Positions 17,637-26,132 of a DNA stretch of 51,369 bases are shown piece after piece (the first letter of the stretch is position 1; every line of letters begins with the position of its first letter). The notes below the pieces were generated by a model. It searched no databases. It was given only the letters and a program-made list of their open reading frames with translations, and was not told where the DNA came from. The position numbers and the translations under genes were made by a program. This DNA is from Butyricicoccus sp. (GTDB taxonomy: Bacteria; Bacillota; Clostridia; Oscillospirales; Butyricicoccaceae): NCBI GenBank assembly GCA_020025885.1, contig JAHHRJ010000009.1, positions 1 to 51,369 of the forward strand, read 5' to 3'.

Positions 17637-20246
17637 TTATTCCTTGAACTTATCCAATCTTTCCTTGGTTTCCAGTCTTCTCTGCCACATTTCTTCTTCG
17701 GTCTTGTAACCTCTCTGCTGTGCCTGATCCTTGGTATACTGTGCACCAAAAATCAGATCCAGAATATGCACAGCATCTTTACCAGCTGCCTGCATACTGC
17801 CTCGACAAGAGCCACAATAGGTGACAATGTTATCCTGATTCATGTCGCTCGCTCTTCTCTCGTAGAGTCTCTGATAAAGCTCTGGGTTTGAGGAACAAAC
17901 CATGCCTCCAACGCCGCAGCAGCGTGTGTTGGTACCATTGCGCTCGATCTCTTCCCATTTGTATCCCAGCTCATCTAAGATCCAGCGAATGCTCTCATGG
18001 TGGGTTACTTCATCGCGCGTCACACAAGAGTCATGGATATTAAATACAACATCCGAACCAATGCCCACACCCTTTGCGCCTTCCGGCAAACCAATCAGGT
18101 TATGCATCAAATCCCAATAAGCAATGACTCGCTGGTTCTTTGCGGTCTCTTTAAAGATCTTAAAGCAAGATGGGCAAACGGTGATGATCACTTCCGCACC
18201 CATTTCATCAAGAATATCAATCGCCTTTTTATTGCGCTCCTCGAACTTCTCGCTTTCACCAATAAAGCGGGTCACCTTACCGCAGCACTGAAGCAATGCA
18301 CCGACATTCTCCGCACCCAGAGAAGCCTTCAAGTGCTTCACTACATTCTCTACGCCTCCCGGTGTATACGCAGGCACGGTACAGCCCGGCACAAACACAT
18401 ACTTTGTCTTTGTCGGCTTGGTTTCCTTTTGTACTTTTTCTACCGGAGTTGCAGGAACTGTCGTGCAGTAGTCCTCTGCACATTCCTTGATCTGCGCTGC
18501 ATCACTTGGCTTTAGCATATCCAACGGTACCAAACCGCCATTCCGCTCTGCATACTCATCCTTCATTGCAGTAAACGTACTTTTGAGATCAAATTCCTTT
18601 GGACACTTGAGCGTACACTGGCTACATTCATTACAGGAGTATGCAATCATGCGATCCATGTTTTCCAGACCTTTTTCCAGATAGTCACGGAAGAGCGCCT
18701 TCGGACAATCTGTATAATCGTTCAGCATCAGACATTCTTTCATGCACAGCTTACATTCGCACTGTCTGCATCGATCCGCCTCGCGCTGCGCCTCTTCCTT
18801 CGTATATCCAAGCTCAACTTCATCAAAAGACTTGATACGCTCAGTTGGATCAAGCTCCTGCATATCTTCTCTCTTACCCGGAATCTTGGACCAGTCTGTT
18901 GGCATTTGCAGCTTGGTCTCATACGTCCAAGTATCCTTAAGTTCTCTGCCCTCTGTCAGGCTCTCTCCATTGAGGAAGCGCAGAACGGATTGCGCTGCTC
19001 TTCTGCCAGTTGCCATTGCCTGAATGACGATCACAGACTCACCAGACGCATCGCCTGCAATGAATACCTTCTCATTGTCCTGCGATTGCAGGGTCATCTT
19101 GTCGCATGCAAAGGTGGAATTCGGACGCTGGGTGAGTATACCTTTCGCAAACTCGCCCTCTACGCCCTGACCGATCGCAAATACAATGGTGTCAACGTGC
19201 AGTTCGCGTGTATCTGTCTCATCATAGGAAGGTGCAAATCTACCCTCCGCATCAAACATGGAGACACATTTTTTTAAGGTCACACCACATACACGTCCAT
19301 TCTCATCCACATGAATGTCCTTGATCGCCTGTGCATGATTGAACTTAATGCCTTCTTTGCGTGCGCCCTGAATCTCATGGTTGGAGGATGCCATACTGTC
19401 AAAGCTATCCTCCAAACAGATGGAATATGCCTTTTCCACACCCGGAATACGCAGAGAGGTTCTTGCGCAGTCCATCGCTACGTCACCGCCGCCAACAACC
19501 AGCACGACCTTGCCTGCGCCCTTGACATCCGCAGTCAGAGATGCTTCCTTGAGGTAAGCTGCCGCGCTGAAAACACCTTCTGCATCAAAATGCTTGAGAC
19601 TTCTGTCTACGCGTCCCTGATGCTTGCCGACTGCTACGACCACGCTGTCAAATTCTTCCACCAGATCAGAGAACGCCTTATCGCGTCCAATTTCACAATT
19701 CAGTTCAAACTGAACACCCAAACGGTTTAGATATTCGATCTCATGCTCCAGAATATCACGTGGCAAACGGTATGCTGGAATCCCCACATGCATCATGCCG
19801 CCGCGTACTGGCAGCTTTTCAAAAATCGTAACTGCACAGCCTTCCTTGCGCAGATCAATCGCTGCCTGCAATCCAGCCGGACCTGCACCAATCACTGCAA
19901 CCTTTTTGCCGTTCTCTGGTTTTACAGAAACATCCCAAATTTCTTCTTTATCAAAATTGTCTGCGGCGTATCTTTTCAGAGAAGCAATCGCCATTGGGCT
20001 TTTGCCCTCACTCCATTTACATTGTTTTTCACATGGATGCGCACAGATTCTTCCCAGTGTACCTGGCAAAAAGAGCTTATCGCGGATTACCTTGATAGAT
20101 TCTTCGCCTTTGCCCTCTTTAATAAGCCTTACATATTCTTTGACGTTTGTATGCATGGGACAGGTCGCCTCACAAGCTGGTGTCTCCTCGCCCATGCAGT
20201 TATCCACGATCGTCTGCATATTTTCTAGGACTTCTTTTTTTAACAT
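17637..20246 (-). CDS. Fused FAD/NAD(P) oxidoreductase with Fe-S and HdrD-like CCG domains
   Basis: This 869-residue protein joins modules normally found on separate subunits. Residues 17-76 carry six cysteines (C17, C25, C29, C68, C72, C76) as in the N-terminal Fe-S domain of GltD and dihydropyrimidine dehydrogenase. Next is a flavin domain (GAGPAG 120-125), an NAD(P) site (GGGDVAMD 252-259) and FIAGDA (395-400). Then come two ferredoxin-like clusters (C493-C514 and C538, C541, C544, C548), and finally two CCG domains: C622-x31-CC-x35-CxxC and C741-x34-CC-x33-CxxC, the pattern that binds noncubane clusters in heterodisulfide reductase HdrB/HdrD. The likely path is NAD(P)H to flavin to clusters to a disulfide-like or unknown substrate. 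AGGAGA precedes the ATG; an EamA transporter gene lies 47 bp upstream in the same operon. No function is firmly known. Confidence 0.88.
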   Translation of the reverse strand: MLKKEVLENMQTIVDNCMGEETPACEATCPMHTNVKEYVRLIKEGKGEESIKVIRDKLFLPGTLGRICAHPCEKQCKWSEGKSPMAIASLKRYAADNFDKEEIWDVSVKPENGKKVAVIGAGPAGLQAAIDLRKEGCAVTIFEKLPVRGGMMHVGIPAYRLPRDILEHEIEYLNRLGVQFELNCEIGRDKAFSDLVEEFDSVVVAVGKHQGRVDRSLKHFDAEGVFSAAAYLKEASLTADVKGAGKVVLVVGGGDVAMDCARTSLRIPGVEKAYSICLEDSFDSMASSNHEIQGARKEGIKFNHAQAIKDIHVDENGRVCGVTLKKCVSMFDAEGRFAPSYDETDTRELHVDTIVFAIGQGVEGEFAKGILTQRPNSTFACDKMTLQSQDNEKVFIAGDASGESVIVIQAMATGRRAAQSVLRFLNGESLTEGRELKDTWTYETKLQMPTDWSKIPGKREDMQELDPTERIKSFDEVELGYTKEEAQREADRCRQCECKLCMKECLMLNDYTDCPKALFRDYLEKGLENMDRMIAYSCNECSQCTLKCPKEFDLKSTFTAMKDEYAERNGGLVPLDMLKPSDAAQIKECAEDYCTTVPATPVEKVQKETKPTKTKYVFVPGCTVPAYTPGGVENVVKHLKASLGAENVGALLQCCGKVTRFIGESEKFEERNKKAIDILDEMGAEVIITVCPSCFKIFKETAKNQRVIAYWDLMHNLIGLPEGAKGVGIGSDVVFNIHDSCVTRDEVTHHESIRWILDELGYKWEEIERNGTNTRCCGVGGMVCSSNPELYQRLYERRASDMNQDNIVTYCGSCRGSMQAAGKDAVHILDLIFGAQYTKDQAQQRGYKTEEEMWQRRLETKERLDKFKE

Positions 20247-20293
20247 ACAATTTTCTCCTGATTTTTATCAGCTATCATCTGTGTAACAAAAAA

Positions 20294-21301
20294 TTATTGC
20301 TTTCGGAAACTTTTGAAATCAATTGCAAAAATAAATACACCTGCGACAATTACAGTGCCCCAAAGTGCCAGCGGTAATGTGATCTTGCTGCCAAATAGGA
20401 CTGCACTAAAGATAATCGTCCAGAGAGCAGCTGTACTATTGAGCGCTGTACCCATTGCCGAACCAATGAGATCGACTGCCTTATACCAAGAAAGGTATGT
20501 GATCGCGCCAAGAATCGCAATTCCAGCATAGCCAAATACCAGACCTCTGGAAACGATTTGACCCGCCATTGTATAACCACCAATTGCCGGCAGAACAATA
20601 ACTGCATAAGCGATCATGGCAATAAAATATCTGAGACACAAGAGCTGCTGTGGTGCTGCCTGAATGTGGTCTTCATCCTTGATGTGCTTCATCGCAAAGC
20701 CAATGATAACGCCTTCCAATGCCCAGCCAAAAACGGCAAGCACTGCAAACATAACCCCCTTAAAGAAGGTAGCTGGCACATCACCGCTCGGGTTAAAGCC
20801 CAGCATGAAAGAGCCAGTCAAGCTGACTGCAATACCGATGACTGCACGCAATGATAACTTTTCTTTCAAGATTAAGTAGGACAAGACTGCACCTACACCC
20901 GGATAAATAACGGAAATACTGGAAGCATAAGGTGCTGTTGCATACTTAATCCCCAGCAGATACGCACTCATACCGATCGGCGAACCAACCAGTGCGGCAA
21001 TCGCTGTTGCTTTTCCCTTCTTGGTCTTAAAGAGCAAATAAAACACATGCTTTAACTGCTTTCCAAAGAGCAGCACCAGTGCGACCCAGAAAAAGCAAAA
21101 GCTCTCATGAAAAAATGCGGTGACCAACGGAGAGAGCGCGAAGCTGGTCTCGGAAACACCCAGCGACATCGCAAAAGCCTCATCGGTAAAAAGTTTGTCC
21201 AGACCAACGCGTCCCATTAGAACGCCATCCAAGCCCCAGGCAATACCAACTAAGATACCGAACAGCAACCCCTTCTTAAAATTTTTCTTACTGACTTCCA
21301 T
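20294..21301 (-). CDS. EamA/DMT family transporter
   Basis: This 335-residue membrane protein has about ten hydrophobic helices in two EamA repeats. The first repeat includes GILVGIAWGLDGVLMGRVGL and PYASSISVIYPGVGAVLSYLILKEKLS; the second includes GYAGIAILGAITYLSWYKAVDLIGSAMGTALNSTAALWTIIFSAVLFG. The family exports or imports small metabolites such as amino acids, nucleosides or drugs. It is the first gene of a two-gene unit with the 869-residue oxidoreductase, so it may move that enzyme's substrate or product. Transport direction and substrate are unknown. Confidence 0.9.
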   Translation of the reverse strand: MEVSKKNFKKGLLFGILVGIAWGLDGVLMGRVGLDKLFTDEAFAMSLGVSETSFALSPLVTAFFHESFCFFWVALVLLFGKQLKHVFYLLFKTKKGKATAIAALVGSPIGMSAYLLGIKYATAPYASSISVIYPGVGAVLSYLILKEKLSLRAVIGIAVSLTGSFMLGFNPSGDVPATFFKGVMFAVLAVFGWALEGVIIGFAMKHIKDEDHIQAAPQQLLCLRYFIAMIAYAVIVLPAIGGYTMAGQIVSRGLVFGYAGIAILGAITYLSWYKAVDLIGSAMGTALNSTAALWTIIFSAVLFGSKITLPLALWGTVIVAGVFIFAIDFKSFRKQ

Positions 21302-21350
21302 TCTTATCTTCCTTCCTTGTTTTAATTCTCTTCTTTGCCAGTATCATCTA

Positions 21351-21379
21351 TTGACAACATCCCCTCATATTGTTACTAT
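21351..21379 (+). promoter_or_regulatory. hxlR promoter with operator-like palindrome
   Basis: TTGACA (21351-21356), 17 bp, TACTAT (21374-21379; TATAAT overlaps at 21377-21382). An inverted repeat ACAACAT-CCCCTC-ATATTGT (21354-21373) fills the spacer between -35 and -10, where a bound repressor would block polymerase. The region is shared with the divergent EamA gene. Confidence 0.6.
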
Positions 21380-21427
21380 AATCGTATGTTATTATCAATT
21401 TATCGTATTTTTTGAGGAGAATATTAT

Positions 21428-21769
21428 ATGGGAGAAAGTTTTCTACGTGCAATGGAAAATGCACGATTAGAAGATTCTGGATTTCACTACACACTTTCGC
21501 TAATCAACGGAAAATATAAAGTAGCGATCTTATATACGCTTTCAATCTTTGAGGTTGTAAGATTCAATGAATTCAAACGATTTATTAAAATGATTTCATA
21601 CAAAACCCTAAGCGCCACACTTAAGGAATTAGAAGCAGATGCACTCATCATTCGCACAGAATACCCACAGATCCCACCACGTGTGGAATACCGTCTTTCC
21701 GAACGCGGAAAATCTTTAATACCGATCTTAGATTCTATGTGCGACTGGGGCGAACAAAATCGTCTTTAA
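21428..21769 (+). CDS. HxlR-family transcriptional regulator, divergent from the EamA/oxidoreductase operon
   Basis: This 113-residue winged-helix protein has the HxlR core LSLINGKYKVAILYTLSIFEVVRFNEFKRFI, a recognition helix region MISYKTLSATLKELEADALI and wing RVEYRLSERGKSLIPILDSMCDWG. The family's N-terminal sensing cysteine is missing: the residues before the core are ARLEDSGFHYT, and the only cysteine (in DSMCDWG) is near the C-terminus. It may therefore sense a ligand rather than oxidation. GAGGAGA precedes the ATG. Its position, divergent from the EamA gene, implies control of that operon and of itself. Confidence 0.9.
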   Translation: MGESFLRAMENARLEDSGFHYTLSLINGKYKVAILYTLSIFEVVRFNEFKRFIKMISYKTLSATLKELEADALIIRTEYPQIPPRVEYRLSERGKSLIPILDSMCDWGEQNRL

Positions 21770-21887
21770 TCACAACGCCCTTTCCCTAGTGTACAGAGAA
21801 TATTTTTCTGTTTTTGCACCCATATCACAGCATCTTTTTACAGATATTTACTTCGTTCTATTATATCTTAATATGAAGAATCTACAC

Positions 21888-21917
21888 AAGAACTTACTTT
21901 GTGGTATGATACTAACC
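21888..21917. promoter_or_regulatory. Second HxlR-type operator-like motif, no gene attached
   Basis: AAGAACTTACTTT then GATACTAACC matches the adh-side motif at 10067-10096 at 20 of 30 positions in one ungapped alignment. GGTAT-rich copies follow to about 21950. No gene of clear coding quality starts within 400 bp on either side except the finished hxlR gene, so the site may be left over from a lost target. Confidence 0.4.
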
Positions 21918-21997
21918 CAAAGGAAAGTACTATGGTATTTTTTGGTATAAAGATTGGTAAAATATGAACAAAATTCCCAACAAATACAAACAATCCA

Positions 21998-22035
21998 CCA
22001 CATATTTGCTTTCCATAAGGCAAATATGTGGTTTT
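21998..22035 (+). terminator. Strong terminator with no clear gene upstream
   Basis: CCACATATTTGC (21998-22009) and GCAAATATGTGG (22020-22031) form a perfect 12-bp stem followed by TTTTGTTTC. It lies 230 bp past the hxlR stop and 80 bp past the orphan operator, so it may end a short RNA or the remains of a gene. Confidence 0.75.
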
Positions 22036-22321
22036 GTTTCATATGTTTCAAAAACCTATATATTCAACATGATTCACAACACCTATCTGTCATTCCCTCT
22101 CTATTTCATGCAATATTACAAAAGTGAGAATTGTTTGTATTTAAATTTCCCTTTACTGTCCATGTCACAAGGACAGTGCTCGAGTCTTTTCTGTAAATTC
22201 TTGGAACAAACAGAACATACAAATATTTTCCATCTCTTACAAAATTTTATTAACAGTATTTGATGTTCAGTTTGATAAACGTGGCTTCCTTCTGTTGGCT
22301 TCCAGATTCTTTACACAAAAA
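22036..22321. other. AT-rich gene-free spacer
   Basis: No gene with a ribosome binding site is visible. A frame at 21964-22263 (+) has biased, low-complexity content and no binding site and runs through the terminator stem. One small hairpin, ACTGTCC/GGACAGT (22155-22177), is present. The area looks like decayed sequence. Confidence 0.5.
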
Positions 22322-22358
22322 AACCTACACAGCTTCACAAGGAAAGGCGTGTAGGTTC
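22322..22358 (-). terminator. Terminator of the kinase remnant
   Basis: AACCTACAC and GTGTAGGTT arms, followed on the minus strand by TTTTTTTGTG. It is 20 nt past the stop of the PfkB remnant. Confidence 0.7.
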
Positions 22359-22379
22359 TTTGTGTTTCAGGGTATCATT

Positions 22380-22607
22380 TTATCTTGTCTCAACCAGCAG
22401 TTTGACCGCATCCTCTGTGGGCATGACGCACAGTGCCCCCTTCTTGGTTGTAATCAAAGAAGCTGCGGCATTGGCAAAGCGCAGCATCTCTGTCAGCTGC
22501 TATTCTGTCAGATTCTCCAGTCCGTGCTCCGAAACATAATGGAGTGCACATCCACCAAAAGTATCTCCTGCACCAGTCGTCTCGATCGTGTTCTCCTGTA
22601 AAAACTC
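22380..22607 (-). pseudogene. 3' remnant of a PfkB-family sugar kinase
   Basis: The minus strand reads EFLQENTIETTGAGDTFGGC and onward to ANAAASLITTKKGALCVMPTEDAVKLLVETR before a TAA. TTGAGDTF is the PfkB signature 2 with the catalytic Asp, and the rest fits the C-terminus of fructokinase-like enzymes. It is broken twice: everything upstream of about the last 75 codons is missing, and a TAG interrupts the frame after GLENLTE. The fragment begins exactly at the stop codon of the MATE gene, so a deletion or insertion joint lies there. Confidence 0.8.
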
Positions 22608-23963
22608 TCAAATCACACTCTTTTCAGCTCCACAAATATTTTTCCCGAGCCGCCGCATGGTAAAGAGATACGAAATGAGCAGCGGCAGCAATGATCCCGG
22701 CCAAGCAAGGGCATATGCAACGCTAATCCCCGCAAATCCAAAGGGAGCCGCAAATGCTACGCAGCCGACCGCACGCATTAAAAGCTCCATAATCCCCGCA
22801 ATGGTTGGTACAAGCCCCTGCCCCAAACCTTGCAGCGTATAGCGAAGAATAAACAACAGTGACAGTGTCCAATAGAATAGACTGGTCAGGTGCAGATATT
22901 GTGCTGCCATCATTACAACTTCTGGCGTATCCATGACAAACAAGTTTACAAGTGCTGCACCGCCAAACTGTGCAATGCAAGTAATGATGGCAGTATAGCT
23001 TAAAGACATTGCCATGCAGCGATGCACACCCATGCGAATGCGATTGATTTTTCCCGCACCATAGTTCTGCGCGGTATAGGTCGCCATCGTCATACCAAAG
23101 CAGTTGAGCGGGGAACAAATCAGCTGCTCAATTTTCTGTGCCGCTGTATAGGAAGCGACAGCCTGCTCCCCCTGCTGATTGAGGACGATCTGCAAAATGA
23201 TTACGCCAATACCAATAATAGAAGCCTGAAAGCCCATCGGCAGACCCACAACCAAATGCTGCTTGATCTCGCCAGCGGTCAAATGAAAATCTTCTTTGCG
23301 TACATGTAGAATTGGAAATTTCTTCTTGATATATAGAATACAGAGTACGCCAGATACGACCTGTGAAATGACAGTTGCCCAAGCAGCACCTGAAACGCCC
23401 AGACCCACATATCGAATGAATGTAATATCCAAAATCACATTCAAAATGCTTGAAATAATCAAAAAGAATAACGGCGTTCGGCTGTCTCCCAATGCACGAA
23501 GTACATTGGATAATACATTAAATAACATTGCCGCGAATACGCCCCCATAAATCACGACAATATAAGAATATGCATCATCTATGATCGCAGCTGGTGTCTG
23601 CATCAGTCGCAGAATCGGACGTGCAAACGGAACCGAAATTGCTGTGAGGATCACGGTTGCAGCTGCACCAATTACAATATTTGCCGCGAAACTGCGCCGC
23701 ACATACTCCAAATCATTTGCACCAAAATGCCGTGCGGTCACGATCGATAAACCCGATGTAACCCCCTGTGCAAATCCTAAAATCAGGAACATAATACTGC
23801 CTGTACAGCCAACCGCAGCCAATGCATTGACGCCAAGTATGTTTCCAACAATGAGCGCATCCATCATATTATAGAATTGCTGGAATAGGTTTCCGCCCAA
23901 CAATGGCAATGCAAACAAAAAAATGAGGCGTGCAGGTCCGCCTTCTGTCATCGTCTTTGTCAT
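22608..23963 (-). CDS. MATE family efflux transporter
   Basis: This 451-residue protein has twelve predicted membrane helices in two six-helix halves. The N-terminus MTKTMTEGGPARLIFLFALP leads into LFQQFYNMMDALIVGNILGVNALAAVG, typical of the DinF/NorM-like MATE group that exports drugs or metabolites in exchange for sodium or protons. GGGGGAG is upstream of the ATG. Length is complete. The stop codon is fused directly to a kinase remnant, so its original downstream region has been lost. Substrate unknown. Confidence 0.93.
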   Translation of the reverse strand: MTKTMTEGGPARLIFLFALPLLGGNLFQQFYNMMDALIVGNILGVNALAAVGCTGSIMFLILGFAQGVTSGLSIVTARHFGANDLEYVRRSFAANIVIGAAATVILTAISVPFARPILRLMQTPAAIIDDAYSYIVVIYGGVFAAMLFNVLSNVLRALGDSRTPLFFLIISSILNVILDITFIRYVGLGVSGAAWATVISQVVSGVLCILYIKKKFPILHVRKEDFHLTAGEIKQHLVVGLPMGFQASIIGIGVIILQIVLNQQGEQAVASYTAAQKIEQLICSPLNCFGMTMATYTAQNYGAGKINRIRMGVHRCMAMSLSYTAIITCIAQFGGAALVNLFVMDTPEVVMMAAQYLHLTSLFYWTLSLLFILRYTLQGLGQGLVPTIAGIMELLMRAVGCVAFAAPFGFAGISVAYALAWPGSLLPLLISYLFTMRRLGKNICGAEKSVI

Positions 23964-24110
23964 CCCAAACTCCCCCTTTAGCTATCCTAATATACACCAT
24001 TCCATGAAAAGCGAATAGCCGCAAACAATACAATTTTTTTCTTATTTTCGCATTTTCTCTTGTCAGTCTGCCCAAATAAAAAGATCGTTCTGGCATTTGT
24101 TCCACAGCTG

Positions 24111-24119
24111 TGCTAGAAT
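24111..24119 (+). promoter_or_regulatory. Possible extended -10 promoter of the DUF308 gene
   Basis: TGCTAGAAT is an extended -10 element 28 bp upstream of the start codon. No good -35 box is present. Confidence 0.35.
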
Positions 24120-24146
24120 GAAATCACAGATAAAGGAGATTTTATT

Positions 24147-24692
24147 ATGTTTACATTCTTCTCAGGTGGTTCAAACCGACAGAATCCCATGCTTATCACC
24201 CTGCTTTCTCTGATTCTTGGCATCTTTTTGATTCGTTATCCCGGGATGAGCGGAAGCCTATTCTGCTTTGCCCTCGCAGCAAGTGCACTGACCTATGCTG
24301 CCATCCGCCTTGTTCGGTATCAGCGCAGCAAGAAACAGGGCTTATATTCCCCATTTGATCAATATGTTGGCATATTCCTGCTTGTTGTTGGTCTGATCAT
24401 CCTGTTTTTTCCACGTCTGATTTTGTCCTTCCTTCCGTTTACATTGGGAACACTTCTATTTTTCGCCGGATTTTCCAAGCTGCCCTTTGCCATCGATGCA
24501 TTCCAAATGCGTTCCCCAGCTCGTATCCCCTTCCTGCTTTCCACTTTGATCCCCATTATACTTGGCGCGATCATCTTGATAAATCCGTTTGGTGTCACAC
24601 GCCTTGTGATTCGATTTTTTGGCTTAAGTCTCGTTGTTAATGCAGTTTTAGAGATCACAGCGGCATTTTTCAATCAAAACAATCGTTTTTAA
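24147..24692 (+). CDS. HdeD-like (DUF308) membrane protein
   Basis: This 181-residue protein has six hydrophobic segments arranged in pairs, with the recurring pattern of HdeD/DUF308 proteins (ILGIFLIRYPGMSG, VGLIILFFPRLI, ILGAIILINPFG). AAAGGAG precedes the ATG. Role is unknown; HdeD is linked to acid resistance in enteric bacteria, but that need not apply here. It is divergent from the MATE gene. Confidence 0.75.
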   Translation: MFTFFSGGSNRQNPMLITLLSLILGIFLIRYPGMSGSLFCFALAASALTYAAIRLVRYQRSKKQGLYSPFDQYVGIFLLVVGLIILFFPRLILSFLPFTLGTLLFFAGFSKLPFAIDAFQMRSPARIPFLLSTLIPIILGAIILINPFGVTRLVIRFFGLSLVVNAVLEITAAFFNQNNRF

Positions 24693-24863
24693 GCGCAAAA
24701 AGCACTGTCTATCTCTGCACATAGTTCTTTCTGCAACTGCATTTTACAAACTGCCCAATCATTCCTACCTGTTTTATGTGATTTAGTCACAGCAAAGAAC
24801 AATAAAACCGGGTATACTATGAGCATACAAACAATAACATCTATTGCACAGGAGGCTTTTCAT

Positions 24864-25175
24864 ATGTTAACTTTAACCACTGAGAATTTTGAAAAAGAAG
24901 TGCTTGAGGCAACCCAGCCTGTACTTGTTGAGTTTTCCGCACCGTGGTGCGTTTACTGCCGCCGCATTGAGCCAGTTTTGCACCGCATGGACGGCAAGAG
25001 CGATGTGATCATTGCAACCATCAATACCGACGATCAGCCCGAGCTCGCACAGCGCTTTAACGTTGAAGTAATCCCAACCTTCTATCTGTTCCAGAATGGC
25101 GCGCATGGTGACAAGCTGATCGCACCAAGCTCTCAGGCACAGCTTGAGGAATGGATCACATCCCAGCGCGGTTAA
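24864..25175 (+). CDS. trxA: Thioredoxin with WCVYC active site
   Basis: This 103-residue thioredoxin-fold protein reduces protein disulfides. Its active site is WCVYC (Cys29, Cys32) in place of the usual WCGPC; the cis-proline motif VIPTF and the core FSAPWC are intact. A CxYC pair changes redox potential or partners, so it may serve a special target. ATG 24864 is chosen because ACAGGAGG (24848-24855) is correctly spaced; a longer frame from 24819 would include it. The thioredoxin reductase gene follows after 18 bp, so the two form an operon. Confidence 0.9.
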   Translation: MLTLTTENFEKEVLEATQPVLVEFSAPWCVYCRRIEPVLHRMDGKSDVIIATINTDDQPELAQRFNVEVIPTFYLFQNGAHGDKLIAPSSQAQLEEWITSQRG

Positions 25176-25193
25176 TACAGGAGGTTTCTCATT

Positions 25194-26120
25194 ATGGAAC
25201 AGCTTTATGATGTTGTCATCATTGGTGGTGGTCCAGGCGGCTATACAACGGCGCTTTATTGTGTTCGTGCTGGTCTACGCACCCTCGTTTTAGAAAAGCT
25301 TTCTGCTGGCGGTCAGATGGCAACCACGACCCAAGTAGATAACTACCCCGGCTTTGATGAAGGCATTGATGGATTTGAGCTTGCTGAGCGTATGCAGCGC
25401 GGTGCAGAGCGCTTTGGTGCTGTGACTGAATATGCAGAAGTAACTGCAATGAACCTCACCGCCCAGCCCAAGCAGATCACCACAAGTTCTGGCACATTCC
25501 TCGCCAAAGCAGTGATCTTGGCAACTGGTGCTTCTCCGCGTCTCTTAGGTCTGTCCAATGAAGAAGCACTTCGTGGACGCGGCGTTTCCTATTGCGCGAC
25601 TTGTGACGGCATGTTCTTCCGCGGCAAGACCGTTGTTGTCGCTGGCGGCGGCAATTCTGCTGCTGAAGATGCACTGACGCTTTCCAAGATGTGCAAAAAG
25701 GTGTATCTGGTACACCGCCGTGATACTCTGCGTGCGACCCAGAGCTATCTGACGCCGCTGCAAAATGCGGAAAATCTGGAATTTGTTTGGAACAAGCAGA
25801 TCGATGCACTGAATACCACCGATGGGCATTTGAGCAGCATTCAGATGATCGATCGTGTGACAGGAGAGACTTCCTCTTTGGAATGTGATGGTCTATTCGT
25901 TGCAATCGGACGCATTCCGGATACCTCTCTGATTTCCGATCAGGTATCTTGCGACGCACAGGGATATATCATTGCAGACGAGACGACCCGAACCAATCTT
26001 GCTGGTGTATTTGCCGTGGGTGATGTGCGCCAGAAACCACTGCGTCAGATCATTACTGCCGCCGCAGACGGTGCAACCGCCTCCAAGTTCGTAGAAGAGT
26101 ATCTGCAAACACTTTCATAA
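25194..26120 (+). CDS. trxB: Thioredoxin reductase
   Basis: This 308-residue flavoenzyme passes electrons from NADPH to thioredoxin. It has FAD site GGGPGGYT (11-18), redox-active Cys134 and Cys137 (SYCATCDGMFF), NADPH site GGGNSAAEDA with the HRRD arginines that favour NADPH over NADH, and the C-terminal FAVGDVR FAD segment. CAGGAGG precedes the ATG. It is co-transcribed with the thioredoxin gene. A hairpin-rich mobile element sits 13 bp after its stop. Confidence 0.95.
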   Translation: MEQLYDVVIIGGGPGGYTTALYCVRAGLRTLVLEKLSAGGQMATTTQVDNYPGFDEGIDGFELAERMQRGAERFGAVTEYAEVTAMNLTAQPKQITTSSGTFLAKAVILATGASPRLLGLSNEEALRGRGVSYCATCDGMFFRGKTVVVAGGGNSAAEDALTLSKMCKKVYLVHRRDTLRATQSYLTPLQNAENLEFVWNKQIDALNTTDGHLSSIQMIDRVTGETSSLECDGLFVAIGRIPDTSLISDQVSCDAQGYIIADETTRTNLAGVFAVGDVRQKPLRQIITAAADGATASKFVEEYLQTLS

Positions 26121-26132
26121 TCAAAAGAAACA

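Noticed and set aside
21964..22263. 99-codon frame after the orphan operator
   Set aside because: No ribosome binding site and the frame runs through a strong terminator stem.
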